A stretch of 64,000 nucleotides of DNA from Rothia sp. (in: high G+C Gram-positive bacteria) (GTDB taxonomy: Bacteria; Actinomycetota; Actinomycetes; Actinomycetales; Micrococcaceae). Where the stretch lies: NCBI RefSeq assembly GCF_030540545.1, contig NZ_JAUNVZ010000007.1, positions 90,873 to 154,872 of the forward strand, in the 5' to 3' direction. Both the position numbers and the translations under genes were made by a program. Under the pieces are notes generated by a model, which saw nothing but the letters and a program-made list of their open reading frames with translations, was not told the origin of the DNA and did not search any database. This document shows, piece after piece, positions 1 through 8,852 of the stretch (positions are counted from its first letter, which is position 1; each line of letters starts with the position of its first letter).

Positions 1-655
1 TGAACTCGAAGGCCTTCATAAAGCTGAAGGTGCCCGAGTCCAGCACGGTCACACCACCCAGGTGGGAGACGAAGGCGTGACCGCCCTTGCCGTCCAGGCG
101 CACCTCACGCGGGTGGCTAATGGAGATGCCGCCGTCCATCTTGGGGAAGACCTGCTTGGGAGTGGTCCCGCTAATATCCAGCACGGTCAGCGAGTTCTGC
201 ATGGTATTGGTTACCCACAGCTTGCCGGCAAAATCGGAGGCAATGCCGTAGGGCGCCATAATCTGCTTGCCCTGCACGGTATCGGAGCCGCGCGGCATAT
301 AATCAGTCACGGGCATCAAAATGGTGGACTGGAACGCCTGAGCCGCGCCGGTGTGCGTATTCTGAGCGGCACCAGGACCGGGCTGGTATACACCAATACC
401 GGCGGTCAGCACGGGCTGGCGACCGTTAGCAAAGGTGGTGTAAATATTCTGACCGTCGTAGGCGAGCTGGTATTCACCGGGGAAGCCGGTGAACTTTTGT
501 GCCTGCACATCTACGATAGTGCAGCCGCTTGCCTGCGGGCTCAGGTGAGTGGGAGTATCGGGGGCTGCAAAGGTTGCGGGAACCGGAGCCAGTGCGCCAG
601 CGATCAGGGTTGCACCGGCAAGTACAGCGCCGGCGCGAGTGCGGATTTTCGACAT
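1..655 (-). CDS. Secreted beta-propeller-like protein (partial, C-terminus outside window)
   Basis: The first 218 or so residues of a minus-strand protein that runs off the left edge. It starts at an ATG preceded by GGTGAGG about 8 nt upstream. An Arg-containing n-region, an Ala/Gly/Leu-rich core and an AAP-type cleavage site near residue 31 form a Sec signal peptide, so the protein is probably secreted. The mature part has repeating blade-like segments (YDGQNIYTTF, SDFAGKLWVTNT, VRLDGKGGHAFVSH, GVTVLDSGTF) of the kind seen in YncE/NHL/lactonase-type beta-propellers. I recognise the fold class only; substrate or partner is unknown. The preceding 300 bases hold its promoter region. Confidence 0.75.
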   Translation of the reverse strand, partial: MSKIRTRAGAVLAGATLIAGALAPVPATFAAPDTPTHLSPQASGCTIVDVQAQKFTGFPGEYQLAYDGQNIYTTFANGRQPVLTAGIGVYQPGPGAAQNTHTGAAQAFQSTILMPVTDYMPRGSDTVQGKQIMAPYGIASDFAGKLWVTNTMQNSLTVLDISGTTPKQVFPKMDGGISISHPREVRLDGKGGHAFVSHLGGVTVLDSGTFSFMKAFEF

Positions 656-737
656 GGAAATAACCTCACCTTCATGGTAGCGATACGGCGGCTACACCGG
701 GTGGGCTTCTCCGCCGCAACCTTGGACGGTACGTCCA

Positions 738-790
738 TTTGAGTTTGTCTACCCCGCCGACATCAAGGGAAAGGAAACTTTAAACTCAAA
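738..790. repeat. 9-bp inverted repeat upstream of the propeller gene
   Basis: TTTGAGTTT (738-746) and its exact reverse complement AAACTCAAA (782-790) flank 35 bases upstream of the secreted propeller gene. It could be an operator or part of a 5' leader hairpin. The rest of the 656-991 spacer shows no gene that I can support. Confidence 0.35.
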
Positions 791-991
791 CTTTAGGCTT
801 TTGCTTACAGCCTAGCACTTTCCACAGCCTTTGTGCAGAGTTTGCGCAGGAAAACCCCAAATATGACGGTCAAAACGCCGAATGTGACGGTGGGCTGATA
901 GTTCGCTGATAGTTGCCTGACAGGCAGCTGAATACTTTTCCCCTATCACTATCTTCTGAGCACACCCCAGCTACCGCAGCAGGGCATAGTC

Positions 992-1023
992 AAAGCCCCG
1001 CACGACTATCCGCACGGGGCTTT
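992..1023 (-). terminator. Hairpin terminator after ddl
   Basis: AAAGCCCCG and CGGGGCTTT pair around a 14-nt loop, 19 bases beyond the ddl stop. The U-tract is short, so termination strength is uncertain. Confidence 0.6.
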
Positions 1024-1041
1024 AGACCACACACCAATAAT

Positions 1042-2160
1042 TTAGCGCAGACCCAGGGGGCGCTCCACAGCCAAGCTAATCAGCTCATCAATCAGCTCGC
1101 TATAGCTCAACCCGCCGTACTCCCACAGAGTCTTGTACATGGAAATCGGGGTGAAACCGGGCATCGTATTCACCTCGTTGATCAGCACACGCCCATCAGA
1201 AGTGTAGAAGAAATCGGCACGGCTCAAACCCTCACCATCCAGGGCAAGGAAAGCACGAACCGCCTGCTCACGCAGCTCATCCTGAACCTGCTGCGGCAAA
1301 TCAGCCGGGCAGCGGGTTACGGCGTCGGTCTTCGAAACGTACTTGGCTTCAAAATCGTAGAATGCCTGCTCGCTCTGCTGAACCACTTCAATCTCGCCCG
1401 GGTACGATACGCGCGGCATCTGACCGTGGTGGCCATCCAGCACAGAGAGCTCAATCTCACGGCCGTCAATACCCTGTTCAATAATCACCTTCGGGTCAAA
1501 GGTGCGAGCCTCTTCAATCGCCGCCTGCAGCTGGGAGGGCTCATCCACCTTGGTAATACCGAAGGAGGAGCCGGCACGGGTGGGCTTAACAAACACCGGG
1601 TACTGCAAACGGTTCACGCGTTCCAGGGCTTCTTCACGATTGTGGCGCCACTGACGGTCGGTCACTACCTCGTAGGGGCCCACCTCCAGGCCGGCTGCTT
1701 CAAAAGCAAGCTTCATAAAGTGCTTATCCATGCCAATAGCCGAGGCAGTCACACCGCAACCCACATACTTCAAATCAGCCATTTCGAGCAGACCCTGCAG
1801 GGTGCCGTCTTCACCGAAGGGGCCGTGCAGCAGCGGGAACACCACGTCAATGGCAGAGCCCAGGCTCAGCTGCTGGTTCTCATCCACCAGACGCAAACGA
1901 GAATCCTGCGCACCCAGGGGCAGGAACACCTGCTGTCCCCCACCTTCAAAGGTGGCGTAGGCCTGATCGGCGTCCACCAGTTCGCGCAGCTGCTCTTCCG
2001 ATGCCAGGTACCAGCGGCCGTCACGGGTGATGCCGATGATCACCACATCGTATTTGCTGCGGTCCAGGGCGCCGAGCACACCCACAGCGGTAATCAGCGA
2101 AATGGAATGTTCGGAGGATCGGCCGCCGGTCAGCAGCGCAATGGTGAGCTTGTCAGTCAT
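1042..2160 (-). CDS. ddl: D-alanine--D-alanine ligase
   Basis: ATP-grasp enzyme that joins two D-alanines for the peptidoglycan stem peptide in the cytoplasm. Family motifs visible: N-terminal GGRSSEHSISL, the HGPFGEDGTLQG segment, a central GIDGREIELSVL and the C-terminal Mg/ATP site EVNTMPGFTPISMY. I chose the ATG at 2160 (372 aa) because AAGGA lies 6 nt before it. An in-frame upstream start would add nine residues without a good ribosome binding site. It is the last gene of a cell-envelope run murA-plsC-gpsA-ddl, an order I recall as conserved in Micrococcaceae. A 170-base spacer separates it from gpsA, so it may also have its own promoter. Confidence 0.95.
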   Translation of the reverse strand: MTDKLTIALLTGGRSSEHSISLITAVGVLGALDRSKYDVVIIGITRDGRWYLASEEQLRELVDADQAYATFEGGGQQVFLPLGAQDSRLRLVDENQQLSLGSAIDVVFPLLHGPFGEDGTLQGLLEMADLKYVGCGVTASAIGMDKHFMKLAFEAAGLEVGPYEVVTDRQWRHNREEALERVNRLQYPVFVKPTRAGSSFGITKVDEPSQLQAAIEEARTFDPKVIIEQGIDGREIELSVLDGHHGQMPRVSYPGEIEVVQQSEQAFYDFEAKYVSKTDAVTRCPADLPQQVQDELREQAVRAFLALDGEGLSRADFFYTSDGRVLINEVNTMPGFTPISMYKTLWEYGGLSYSELIDELISLAVERPLGLR

Positions 2161-2331
2161 AATGTCCTTGTGCAGATGGGCGCGCAATACAATGTGCTAT
2201 TGATGCGTACGCTGTGAATGGTCTTGTGTTTCTAGATGTACAAGTATAAAGGCTCAAGAGCCCAGATACCTAGCGTGTAGTGAACACCGGGTATCCGGGC
2301 AGGTCAGCCGAGATTACTTCTCAGCGTGGGC

Positions 2332-3426
2332 TTAGTGACCTTCGCGTTTGAGGCTACGTCCCAGCAGCAGCGGAGCCAGCTGCTCCACGCTAATACGCTC
2401 GGTCAGCACGGCAACCACAGCCTCTACAATGGGCATTTCAATGCCGTGGCGGCGCGCCAGCTGAGCCAGTACGGGAGCGGATTTAATCGCCTCGGCAGTC
2501 TGAGACATATGCTCATGCAGCTGAGAGGGGCTAATACCGCTTGCCAGCAGACGACCGGCAGTATGGTTACGAGACAGGGGCGAGGAGCAGGTTGCAATCA
2601 GATCACCCATGCCCGCCAGACCGCTCAGGGTTGAGGGGATACCGCCCAGAGCCAGCGCCAGGCGGGTAGTTTCTGCAAGCCCGCGGGTCATCACCGATGC
2701 CTTGGAATTATCGCCGTAGTTCATACCCTCGCACATACCAACACACAGGGCAATCACGTTTTTGACCAGGCCGCCAATTTCTACACCGGTCACATCGGTA
2801 CTGGTGTAGGGGCGGAAATAGCTGGCGGCGCAGTGAGCAGCCACCATCTCAGCCACAGGCAGGGTGCGAGCAGCCACCACGGAGGCGGTGGGCTCTTCAC
2901 CCATAATTTCGGTGGCGAGGTTCGGACCGGAGAGCACGGTTACGCGGTGCGGAATATGACCAATACGGCGAATATCAGCACCGGCAAGGGCCATCGATTC
3001 TTCCATGGCCTCGGTAATTACCTGGGACATGCGCAGACCGGTACCCACTTCCAGGCCCTTCGCCAGGGAGACCAGAATAGCGTCCTGGGAGATAAAGCGG
3101 CCGTAGGTCAGCAGCTGTTCGCGCAGTACCTGGGAGGGCAGCGCCAGCACCACAATCTGAGCATCACGCAGACCCACGGGGGCGTCGGCAGTGAACTCAA
3201 CATTGGCAGGCAGTGCAATACCCGGGAAATAGCGGTCATTGGTGCGGGTCTGCTCCGCCTGAGCCATAGCCTGGGCATCGCGACCAACCAGCACCACGCT
3301 GGTGTCACGATTGGCTTCGAGTGCAGCATCGGCAGCAATTTTGGCGAAAGCGGTACCCCAGCTACCGGCGCCGAGTACAGCGATCTTGTCAATGCGCTCG
3401 GGTAGGGTGTATTCAATAGCAGCCAT
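2332..3426 (-). CDS. gpsA: Glycerol-3-phosphate dehydrogenase [NAD(P)+]
   Basis: Reduces dihydroxyacetone phosphate to sn-glycerol 3-phosphate, the backbone for phospholipids. The Rossmann motif AVLGAGSWGTAFAK lies near residues 17-30, and the catalytic region contains GLVKNVIALCVGMCEGM and the substrate-binding GLAGMGDLIATCSS. At 364 aa it is slightly longer than typical because of about 14 extra N-terminal residues, but the ATG has a GGGAG box 6 nt upstream. It begins 4 bases after the plsC stop, so the two are almost certainly cotranscribed, which links precursor formation with acylation. Confidence 0.95.
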   Translation of the reverse strand: MAAIEYTLPERIDKIAVLGAGSWGTAFAKIAADAALEANRDTSVVLVGRDAQAMAQAEQTRTNDRYFPGIALPANVEFTADAPVGLRDAQIVVLALPSQVLREQLLTYGRFISQDAILVSLAKGLEVGTGLRMSQVITEAMEESMALAGADIRRIGHIPHRVTVLSGPNLATEIMGEEPTASVVAARTLPVAEMVAAHCAASYFRPYTSTDVTGVEIGGLVKNVIALCVGMCEGMNYGDNSKASVMTRGLAETTRLALALGGIPSTLSGLAGMGDLIATCSSPLSRNHTAGRLLASGISPSQLHEHMSQTAEAIKSAPVLAQLARRHGIEMPIVEAVVAVLTERISVEQLAPLLLGRSLKREGH

Positions 3427-3429
3427 AGA

Positions 3430-4269
3430 CTACTCCCCTGCCTTGGGCTGAGCGGTATCACTCTCAGCTGCGGGCTCATAGCGGCGGGCGGAGGCATTCC
3501 ACACACCCTGCGGCGCCTTTTCGCCGCGCAGCTCCTCCAGCAGGCGGGTCACCTCAGCCATCATGCTTTCGGTGACATCGCGCAGCTCGGCGCGAGTGTG
3601 CTTAGCCTCGGGGCGAGGGTCGGCAACCAGAGTACGAACATCCATAGGCTTACCGATCTTCACACGCACGGTCTTGCGCGGGAAGAGAGAGACCTTGCGG
3701 CGGTACTTCTGCTTGCCGTTCTCATCGTTGTAATACTCGTATCCCAGAATCTCCTGGTCACCCCAGTGAGCCATAGGAATTACGGGCACGCCGGTGCTCA
3801 GCGCCAGGCGAGCAGCACCGGTACGCGCCGGCATAGGCCAGTTACTTTCTTCGGTGGTGGTGGTGCCTTCGGGGAAGATCACCACGGCACCGCCGGCTGC
3901 CAGCACACCGCGGGCGGTATCCAGGGACTTACGGGCGTCCGCGGAGCCGCGCACCACGGGAATATGCGCCAGCTTGCGCATAATATAGCCCAGTACGGGC
4001 GCGTGGAAGAGAGAATCCTTCGCCAGGAATCGAGGCAGCGCACCCTTGATAAAGGGCGCGTAGCCAATGGTCACGGGGTCCAGCTCCGTGGTGTGGTTTG
4101 CCACCACAATATAGCTACCATTGGTGGGCAGATTTTCAATGCCCTCAAAGCGAACCTTACCAATGGTTGCGTACACCGGGCGCATCAGAGTGCCCAGCAC
4201 CTTATAGAGGCGGTCACCGCCGGGGGTGGGGTGCAATTCGGGCAACTCTGGACGCTTAGCGGTGCTCAT
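3430..4269 (-). CDS. plsC: 1-acyl-sn-glycerol-3-phosphate acyltransferase (PlsC family)
   Basis: Membrane-associated acyltransferase of phospholipid synthesis. The catalytic HX4D motif is seen as NHTTELD near residues 58-64. The second block is ...RKLAHIPVVRGSADA and the third is IFPEGTTTTEESNW (PEGT). The 279-aa length suits the family; the tail is charged and Pro/Ala-rich. The ATG overlaps the murA stop by one base (TAATG) with AGGAG just upstream, so it is translationally coupled to murA. Exact acceptor specificity cannot be read from the sequence. Confidence 0.9.
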   Translation of the reverse strand: MSTAKRPELPELHPTPGGDRLYKVLGTLMRPVYATIGKVRFEGIENLPTNGSYIVVANHTTELDPVTIGYAPFIKGALPRFLAKDSLFHAPVLGYIMRKLAHIPVVRGSADARKSLDTARGVLAAGGAVVIFPEGTTTTEESNWPMPARTGAARLALSTGVPVIPMAHWGDQEILGYEYYNDENGKQKYRRKVSLFPRKTVRVKIGKPMDVRTLVADPRPEAKHTRAELRDVTESMMAEVTRLLEELRGEKAPQGVWNASARRYEPAAESDTAQPKAGE

Positions 4270-5705
4270 TAGGACTCCTGAACCTCGATTTCGATGGGCT
4301 TTTCTTCCTCAATCTTAGCGTTAGGTTCGGGTTTCTTGGATTCCTTACGCTCCAAAACCTCAAACTTTGCACCCAAATCCTGCAGCTTCTGCTCGAAAAG
4401 CTCGTAGCCGCGGGCAATCATCTCGGCACCGGAAACGGTGGAGGTACCCTGTGCAGCAAGAGCAGCAATAATATGCGAGAAGCCGCCGCGCAGATCGGGA
4501 ACCTCAATATCATCGCCGTGCAGCTGGGTGGGGCCGTTGACCAGTGCGGAGTGAGCGTAGCCCTTGCCCTGGAAACGGCATGGTACGGTACCCATGCACT
4601 CGCGCAGCACCACAATATCGGCGCCCATCTGGCGGGTTGCTTCGGTGAAGGTGAAGCGATCCTCGTACACGGTCTCGTGCACAATGGAGGTGCCCTTTGC
4701 CTGGGTGAGTGCGATCAGCAGGGGCTGCTGCCAGTCGGTCATAAAGCCGGGGTGAACGTTGGTCTCGAAGACAACGGGCTTGAGCTCAGCCTCGGGATTT
4801 TCTACGGCCGGGTGTGCGAAACGGATACCGTTCTCGCGCACCTCGTAGATACCGCCGGCCTTGCGGAAAATATTCAGGTATTCGCGCAGGATGCTCTGGT
4901 CGGCGCCGCGCACGAAAATATCGCCGCGGGTTGCCAGGGCAGCCGAGGCCCAGGATGCAGATTCATTGCGGTCGGAGATAGCGAAGTGGTCGTAGCCCTT
5001 GAGCTCTTCCACGCCCTCAATCACAATGGTGCGGTTATCCTTGACGCTAATAATTGCACCCATCTTCTGCAGCACGTTAATCAGATCGAGGATTTCGGGC
5101 TCGATAGCTGCATTCTTCAGGGTGGTCTTGCCGGCTGCGCGCACAGCTACCAGCAGCACCTGCTCGGTGGCACCCACGGAGGGGTACTTCAGCTCAATTT
5201 CGGTGCCCTGCAGGCCGCCTTCGGGCACGCGCAGAGTGGTGCCGGTTTCGTCGTCCTTGGTGACTTCTGCGCCGAAAGAGCGCAGTGCATCCATATGGTA
5301 GTCAATGGGGCGGGAACCGATCTTGCAACCGCCCAGGTTGGGGATGCGTGCGGTGCCCAGGGTGTGCAGCAGCGGGCCGACCATCAGAATGGGAATACGG
5401 GAGTTGCCGCCGAAGAGCTGAATATCTTCCGCGTTCTTGTTTGCGGTTTCGATATTGTGGTTCGGGTAAAGGGTCAGCTCGCCGGCTTCCTTGTTGTATT
5501 CCACGCGCGCGCCGTGCAGCTCTGCCAGGGTGGTAATGATTTCCACGTCGCTAATATCGGGGACATTGCGCAGGATGGAGGGAGTGGTTCCGTGGAAGGC
5601 CGCGACCATTGCCTTGGGTACGAGGTTCTTAGCGCCTCGCACATGTACTTCACCAGTGAGCGGCACGCCGCCTTCGATGCGAAGCTTGCTGATATTTAGG
5701 GTCAC
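4269..5705 (-). CDS. murA: UDP-N-acetylglucosamine 1-carboxyvinyltransferase
   Basis: First committed step of peptidoglycan synthesis: transfers enolpyruvate from PEP to UDP-GlcNAc. The N-terminal GGVPLTGEVHVRGAKN block and the active-site loop PNLGGCKIGSRPIDYH are present. Cys127 is the catalytic cysteine, so the enzyme should be fosfomycin-sensitive in principle. The 478-aa protein carries a Lys/Glu-rich C-terminal tail (after about residue 450) not typical of E. coli MurA. The start is GTG at 5705 with AAGGAGAG about 9 nt upstream; a possible -10 (TATAGT, 5769-5774) lies in the leader. It is the first gene of the murA-plsC-gpsA(-ddl) operon. Confidence 0.95.
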   Translation of the reverse strand: MTLNISKLRIEGGVPLTGEVHVRGAKNLVPKAMVAAFHGTTPSILRNVPDISDVEIITTLAELHGARVEYNKEAGELTLYPNHNIETANKNAEDIQLFGGNSRIPILMVGPLLHTLGTARIPNLGGCKIGSRPIDYHMDALRSFGAEVTKDDETGTTLRVPEGGLQGTEIELKYPSVGATEQVLLVAVRAAGKTTLKNAAIEPEILDLINVLQKMGAIISVKDNRTIVIEGVEELKGYDHFAISDRNESASWASAALATRGDIFVRGADQSILREYLNIFRKAGGIYEVRENGIRFAHPAVENPEAELKPVVFETNVHPGFMTDWQQPLLIALTQAKGTSIVHETVYEDRFTFTEATRQMGADIVVLRECMGTVPCRFQGKGYAHSALVNGPTQLHGDDIEVPDLRGGFSHIIAALAAQGTSTVSGAEMIARGYELFEQKLQDLGAKFEVLERKESKKPEPNAKIEEEKPIEIEVQES

Positions 5706-6060
5706 GACTGACTCTCCTTGGACAAATCTTTGGTGGTAGTGCGCTCGGTAGGAACACAGACGGGCTTAACTATAGTTCTTTAAGCTGTGTCCATGCTGTG
5801 TGTTGTTTAAAGCGTGAAGTAGCGCATTTCTTATCTGCTCTTTATTTTACGGCGCAATTTACCCTATTCCAAACGCCCAAATGGCGCCCTGAGACCCGAA
5901 ATTCTGGGGGTTACACCCGTGTACACCACTCAAATTTTTGAGAATTTATTCCAAATGTTTTGATGGGTGTATCACTTTTGAATGGTGTAAATGCGGTTTT
6001 TTCGCGTGATTTTCCGCGAAATGAGTCCACTATATGAGATGTTCGGTATATGATTAGCTT
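5706..6060. promoter_or_regulatory. Divergent promoter region murA / iclR
   Basis: This 355-base spacer separates divergent murA and the IclR gene. For the plus strand, TATGAT (6049-6054) ends 6 bases before the ATG at 6061. There is no Shine-Dalgarno sequence, so the transcript may be leaderless. For the minus strand, TATAGT (5769-5774) is a candidate murA -10. The middle is AT-richer than its surroundings. No coding region is supported here. Confidence 0.5.
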
Positions 6061-6927
6061 ATGATTTCGCAGAACCCGCTTCACCCTCAGCGTACCGGCA
6101 AACAGCCGGACCCGACCACCGCACAACCCCCGGTAGCGCCCATTCCGCACCTGGCACCCGATCAGCAGGTGCTTGAAATTGAACCGCCCGTATCCTCCGG
6201 CGTGGGCGTACTGGATAAAGCGGTCGCTATTTTGGACGCTCTCGAAGCGGGTCCCATGAACCTCGCGCGCCTGGTGCGCACCACCGGTCTGGCGCGCCCG
6301 ACCGTACACCGCCTGGCCGCCGCACTGGCGCACCACCGCCTGATTTCCCGCGATATGGAGGGAAATTTCGTCCTCGGCCCGCGCCTGGGTGAACTCTCCC
6401 TGGCAGCCGGTGAAGATGAACTGCTGGCAGCCAGTATTCCCGTGCTGGATTGGTTGCGTCTGCGCACCGGCGAATCCTCCCAGGTCTACCGCCGCCAGGG
6501 CGATTGGCGCGTATGCGTTGCCTCCGCCGAGCGTCCCGTGGGTCTGCGCGATACCATTCCGGTGGGTACCCAGATGTCCATGAAGGCAGGTAGCGCCGCA
6601 CAGGTACTGCTGGCATGGGAAGACCAGGCGAAGTTGGTCGAGGGTCTAAATAACGCTTACTTTAGCGCTGCACAGCTGGCTATGGTTCGTCGCCTGGGTT
6701 GGGCTCAGTCGGTGGGCGAGCGCGAGCGTGGCACCGCCTCCGTCTCGGCTCCGGTGCGTAATACCTCGGGCAAGGTCATTGCCGCTATTTCTATTTCCGG
6801 TCCCATTGAGCGTATGACTCGCCAGCCCGGTCGCCTCTATTCCGAGGCTGTTCTGGAGGCTAGCCGCCGCCTGACTCTTATGCTGGCTCACGGTGTGGGT
6901 CGTAAAGACGCAGACAGCGCCTCCTAA
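6061..6927 (+). CDS. IclR-family regulator, NdgR/LtbR-like
   Basis: A 288-aa one-component regulator. After a disordered Pro-rich N-terminus (about 50 residues) comes the winged helix-turn-helix (LDKAVAILDALEAG, then TTGLARPTVHRLAAALAHH as recognition helix), followed by an IclR effector domain with the ERPVGLRDTIPVGTQMSM and ISISGP blocks. The sequence is closest in my memory to NdgR (Streptomyces) and LtbR (Corynebacterium), which control leuCD and other amino-acid genes and sit divergently next to leuC. Here the divergent neighbour is murA and leuCD are missing. The N-terminal extension is longer than usual; no Shine-Dalgarno sequence precedes the ATG, in keeping with a leaderless mRNA. 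Confidence 0.85.
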   Translation: MISQNPLHPQRTGKQPDPTTAQPPVAPIPHLAPDQQVLEIEPPVSSGVGVLDKAVAILDALEAGPMNLARLVRTTGLARPTVHRLAAALAHHRLISRDMEGNFVLGPRLGELSLAAGEDELLAASIPVLDWLRLRTGESSQVYRRQGDWRVCVASAERPVGLRDTIPVGTQMSMKAGSAAQVLLAWEDQAKLVEGLNNAYFSAAQLAMVRRLGWAQSVGERERGTASVSAPVRNTSGKVIAAISISGPIERMTRQPGRLYSEAVLEASRRLTLMLAHGVGRKDADSAS

Positions 6928-7151
6928 GGCTGTTTTCTCCCCTTCTTAAGATAAAATGAGAGGATATCTCAGATCATGGTGGGATTTCACCGAGTCCCGC
7001 CGGCTGCAGTTTCTCTATTCTAGGGCATATCCGCAATAGCGTGTCTGTTTCCGAGCCATTATCTGAAGTCTCTGTACTCCCCGCCCCACACCGGGGGCAT
7101 ATGCGGATTTTTGTGCAGAGCGCCCCTGTCCCCTCTCTAAGGAGCCACCCG

Positions 7152-7973
7152 ATGAGTTTATCCCGCCGAGCCTTATTTACCGGTACAGCCGGTGTGTGCG
7201 GTTCTGCTCTACTTGCTGCGTGTTCTTCCTCGCAGCCTACCCAGGTGCAGACGAGCATCACACCGAGCGTGAGCGTATCCTACGCTCCGGCGGAGAATCT
7301 CAAAGGCGATTTGATCTGGCATCAATTTGCCGCTGCGGGTGAAGAGAAGTGGGTGGAGGGACCCCAGGAGAATAGCTCGGCTCAGGCTGTTCCGGAGGGT
7401 CAGAATGCGAATCTGACCAAGAAGGCGACAAACACCCCCATTCCGGTTCCCCTGGAAACCATGTTTGTTCCGACCCCTCAGGCGTTGCGTCTATCCCTGG
7501 CGTACTACGCGGCGTGTATTAATTACGCGCGCATGACCGGCAATACTCAGCCTGCGGAGCAGATTCTTGCTGCCAATAATGATTATGGCTGGGAGCAGTT
7601 GCGCTCCTACGAAAAGATCTATAAGGACGGTCATTGGATTGTGGACGGTCAGTGGACCATTACCCTGACCGAGACCTCCCCGGTAAAGAATGAGAAGGGT
7701 CTTTTCGCCTGGGATTGCACGGTCAAGCAGGCTCAGGGCACTCTGGTGGATCCCAAGAGTAATACTCTGAAGCAAATGACTGACTTTGAGGCTAAGCAGT
7801 GGAAGAAGATCTACGCCCGTTGGGATGAGGATCAGAGCCGCTGGTGGGTGATTAGCCCCAAGGACTATGCTGAGGGGGAGCCCGTTCCTAAGCGTGAGGA
7901 AGAGCGAACCCAAAAACCGGCAAAACCGAATCCTTCGAGCACATTTACACCAAAAGTGACGGTTGTTCGCTAA
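7152..7973 (+). CDS. Twin-arginine lipoprotein, tandem family member 1
   Basis: A 273-aa exported lipoprotein. LSRRALFTG is a twin-arginine motif and LLAACS is the lipobox with Cys near residue 24. AAGGAG lies 7 nt before the ATG at 7152. The mature part contains the region shared with the next four genes: an AYYAACINYARMTGN-type helix, a WIVDGQWTITL strand, and a C-terminal RWWVISP strand. It ends in a Lys/Pro-rich tail. It resembles the actinobacterial lipoprotein family catalogued as DUF6318 (recalled, not searched). Function is unknown; the location is the outer face of the membrane. It is the most divergent copy together with member 2. Confidence 0.75.
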   Translation: MSLSRRALFTGTAGVCGSALLAACSSSQPTQVQTSITPSVSVSYAPAENLKGDLIWHQFAAAGEEKWVEGPQENSSAQAVPEGQNANLTKKATNTPIPVPLETMFVPTPQALRLSLAYYAACINYARMTGNTQPAEQILAANNDYGWEQLRSYEKIYKDGHWIVDGQWTITLTETSPVKNEKGLFAWDCTVKQAQGTLVDPKSNTLKQMTDFEAKQWKKIYARWDEDQSRWWVISPKDYAEGEPVPKREEERTQKPAKPNPSSTFTPKVTVVR

Positions 7974-8123
7974 TCTTATAGAGGGTCTTCTCGCGTATAC
8001 GCGTTAGAGCACATGGCGCGGCGAATATGACCCATCCGATAGATAGGGTCGAGGTACCTGACTTCCACCACCGTTTGCCCTCACTCTGCGCGACATTAAA
8101 AGTCGGCTGAGTATGAAGGCACG

Positions 8124-8852
8124 GTGCAGGGTGTCTCAGCACAGAAAGTTGTAGATATGGGTGATATTTTCTATCAGCCCGGCACGGGCGCTTCGAAACA
8201 TAAACAGGTTTCGCGTCGCGCTCTGCTGGGTGGATCCCTCGGTGTAGCTGCCGCCTCTTTGTTGAGCGCCTGCGCACCGGGAGGCACTGCATCCCCCGCA
8301 CCGGCGACCAGCGAGGCCGGTGTACAGAATTTCTATATCCCCGGCACTGAAGAGGGACCGGCAAAGAACGTCCCTCAGCCCATGATGCAGCCCAATGCGC
8401 AGTCCAAGTCTCTGCAGGGTGCGCGCGCCTTTTTGGAGTTTTGGATGAGCGCACAGAACTATCTGCTGCTCACCGGTGATTCCGCACCCTTTATTCAGGC
8501 AAACGCTGCACGCGAGGAGACCAAACGTTTTGCGGACGGTCTGAGCCGCATGTACCAGACCGGTAATATTTGGCTGATTTCTGAGAGCTCCGCTCCTCTA
8601 GACCTTTCTCTGGAGAAGACCGCCCCCTATGAGGGCCCGGAACCCAATTCTTATATTTGGCCCGCGCGCGTGACCATCAACCAGCAGGCCTATCTTTTCA
8701 ATCGGGAGCACCCGGATAAGCCGGCGAAGCTCAGCTCCGTGGTGGCGAAGAATGTCAGCTATGTGTATCTGACCTATGTACAGAACCGCTGGATGGTTGA
8801 GACCACCGAGCTGCCCTCCGATTGGAAGCCCTCGAAGGTGGCTTCTTTCTAG
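8124..8852 (+). CDS. Twin-arginine lipoprotein, tandem family member 2
   Basis: A 242-aa lipoprotein with VSRRALLGG as twin-arginine motif and LLSACAPG as lipobox. The start is uncertain: GTG at 8124 has GAAGG 4 nt upstream, while ATG at 8157 has only a weak AGAAAG. Both keep the signal intact. Shared family features are the AFLEFWMSAQNYLLLTGD helix and a closing NRWMVETTELP strand. Function unknown. A 624-base spacer follows, the largest gap in the array. Confidence 0.75.
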   Translation: MQGVSAQKVVDMGDIFYQPGTGASKHKQVSRRALLGGSLGVAAASLLSACAPGGTASPAPATSEAGVQNFYIPGTEEGPAKNVPQPMMQPNAQSKSLQGARAFLEFWMSAQNYLLLTGDSAPFIQANAAREETKRFADGLSRMYQTGNIWLISESSAPLDLSLEKTAPYEGPEPNSYIWPARVTINQQAYLFNREHPDKPAKLSSVVAKNVSYVYLTYVQNRWMVETTELPSDWKPSKVASF

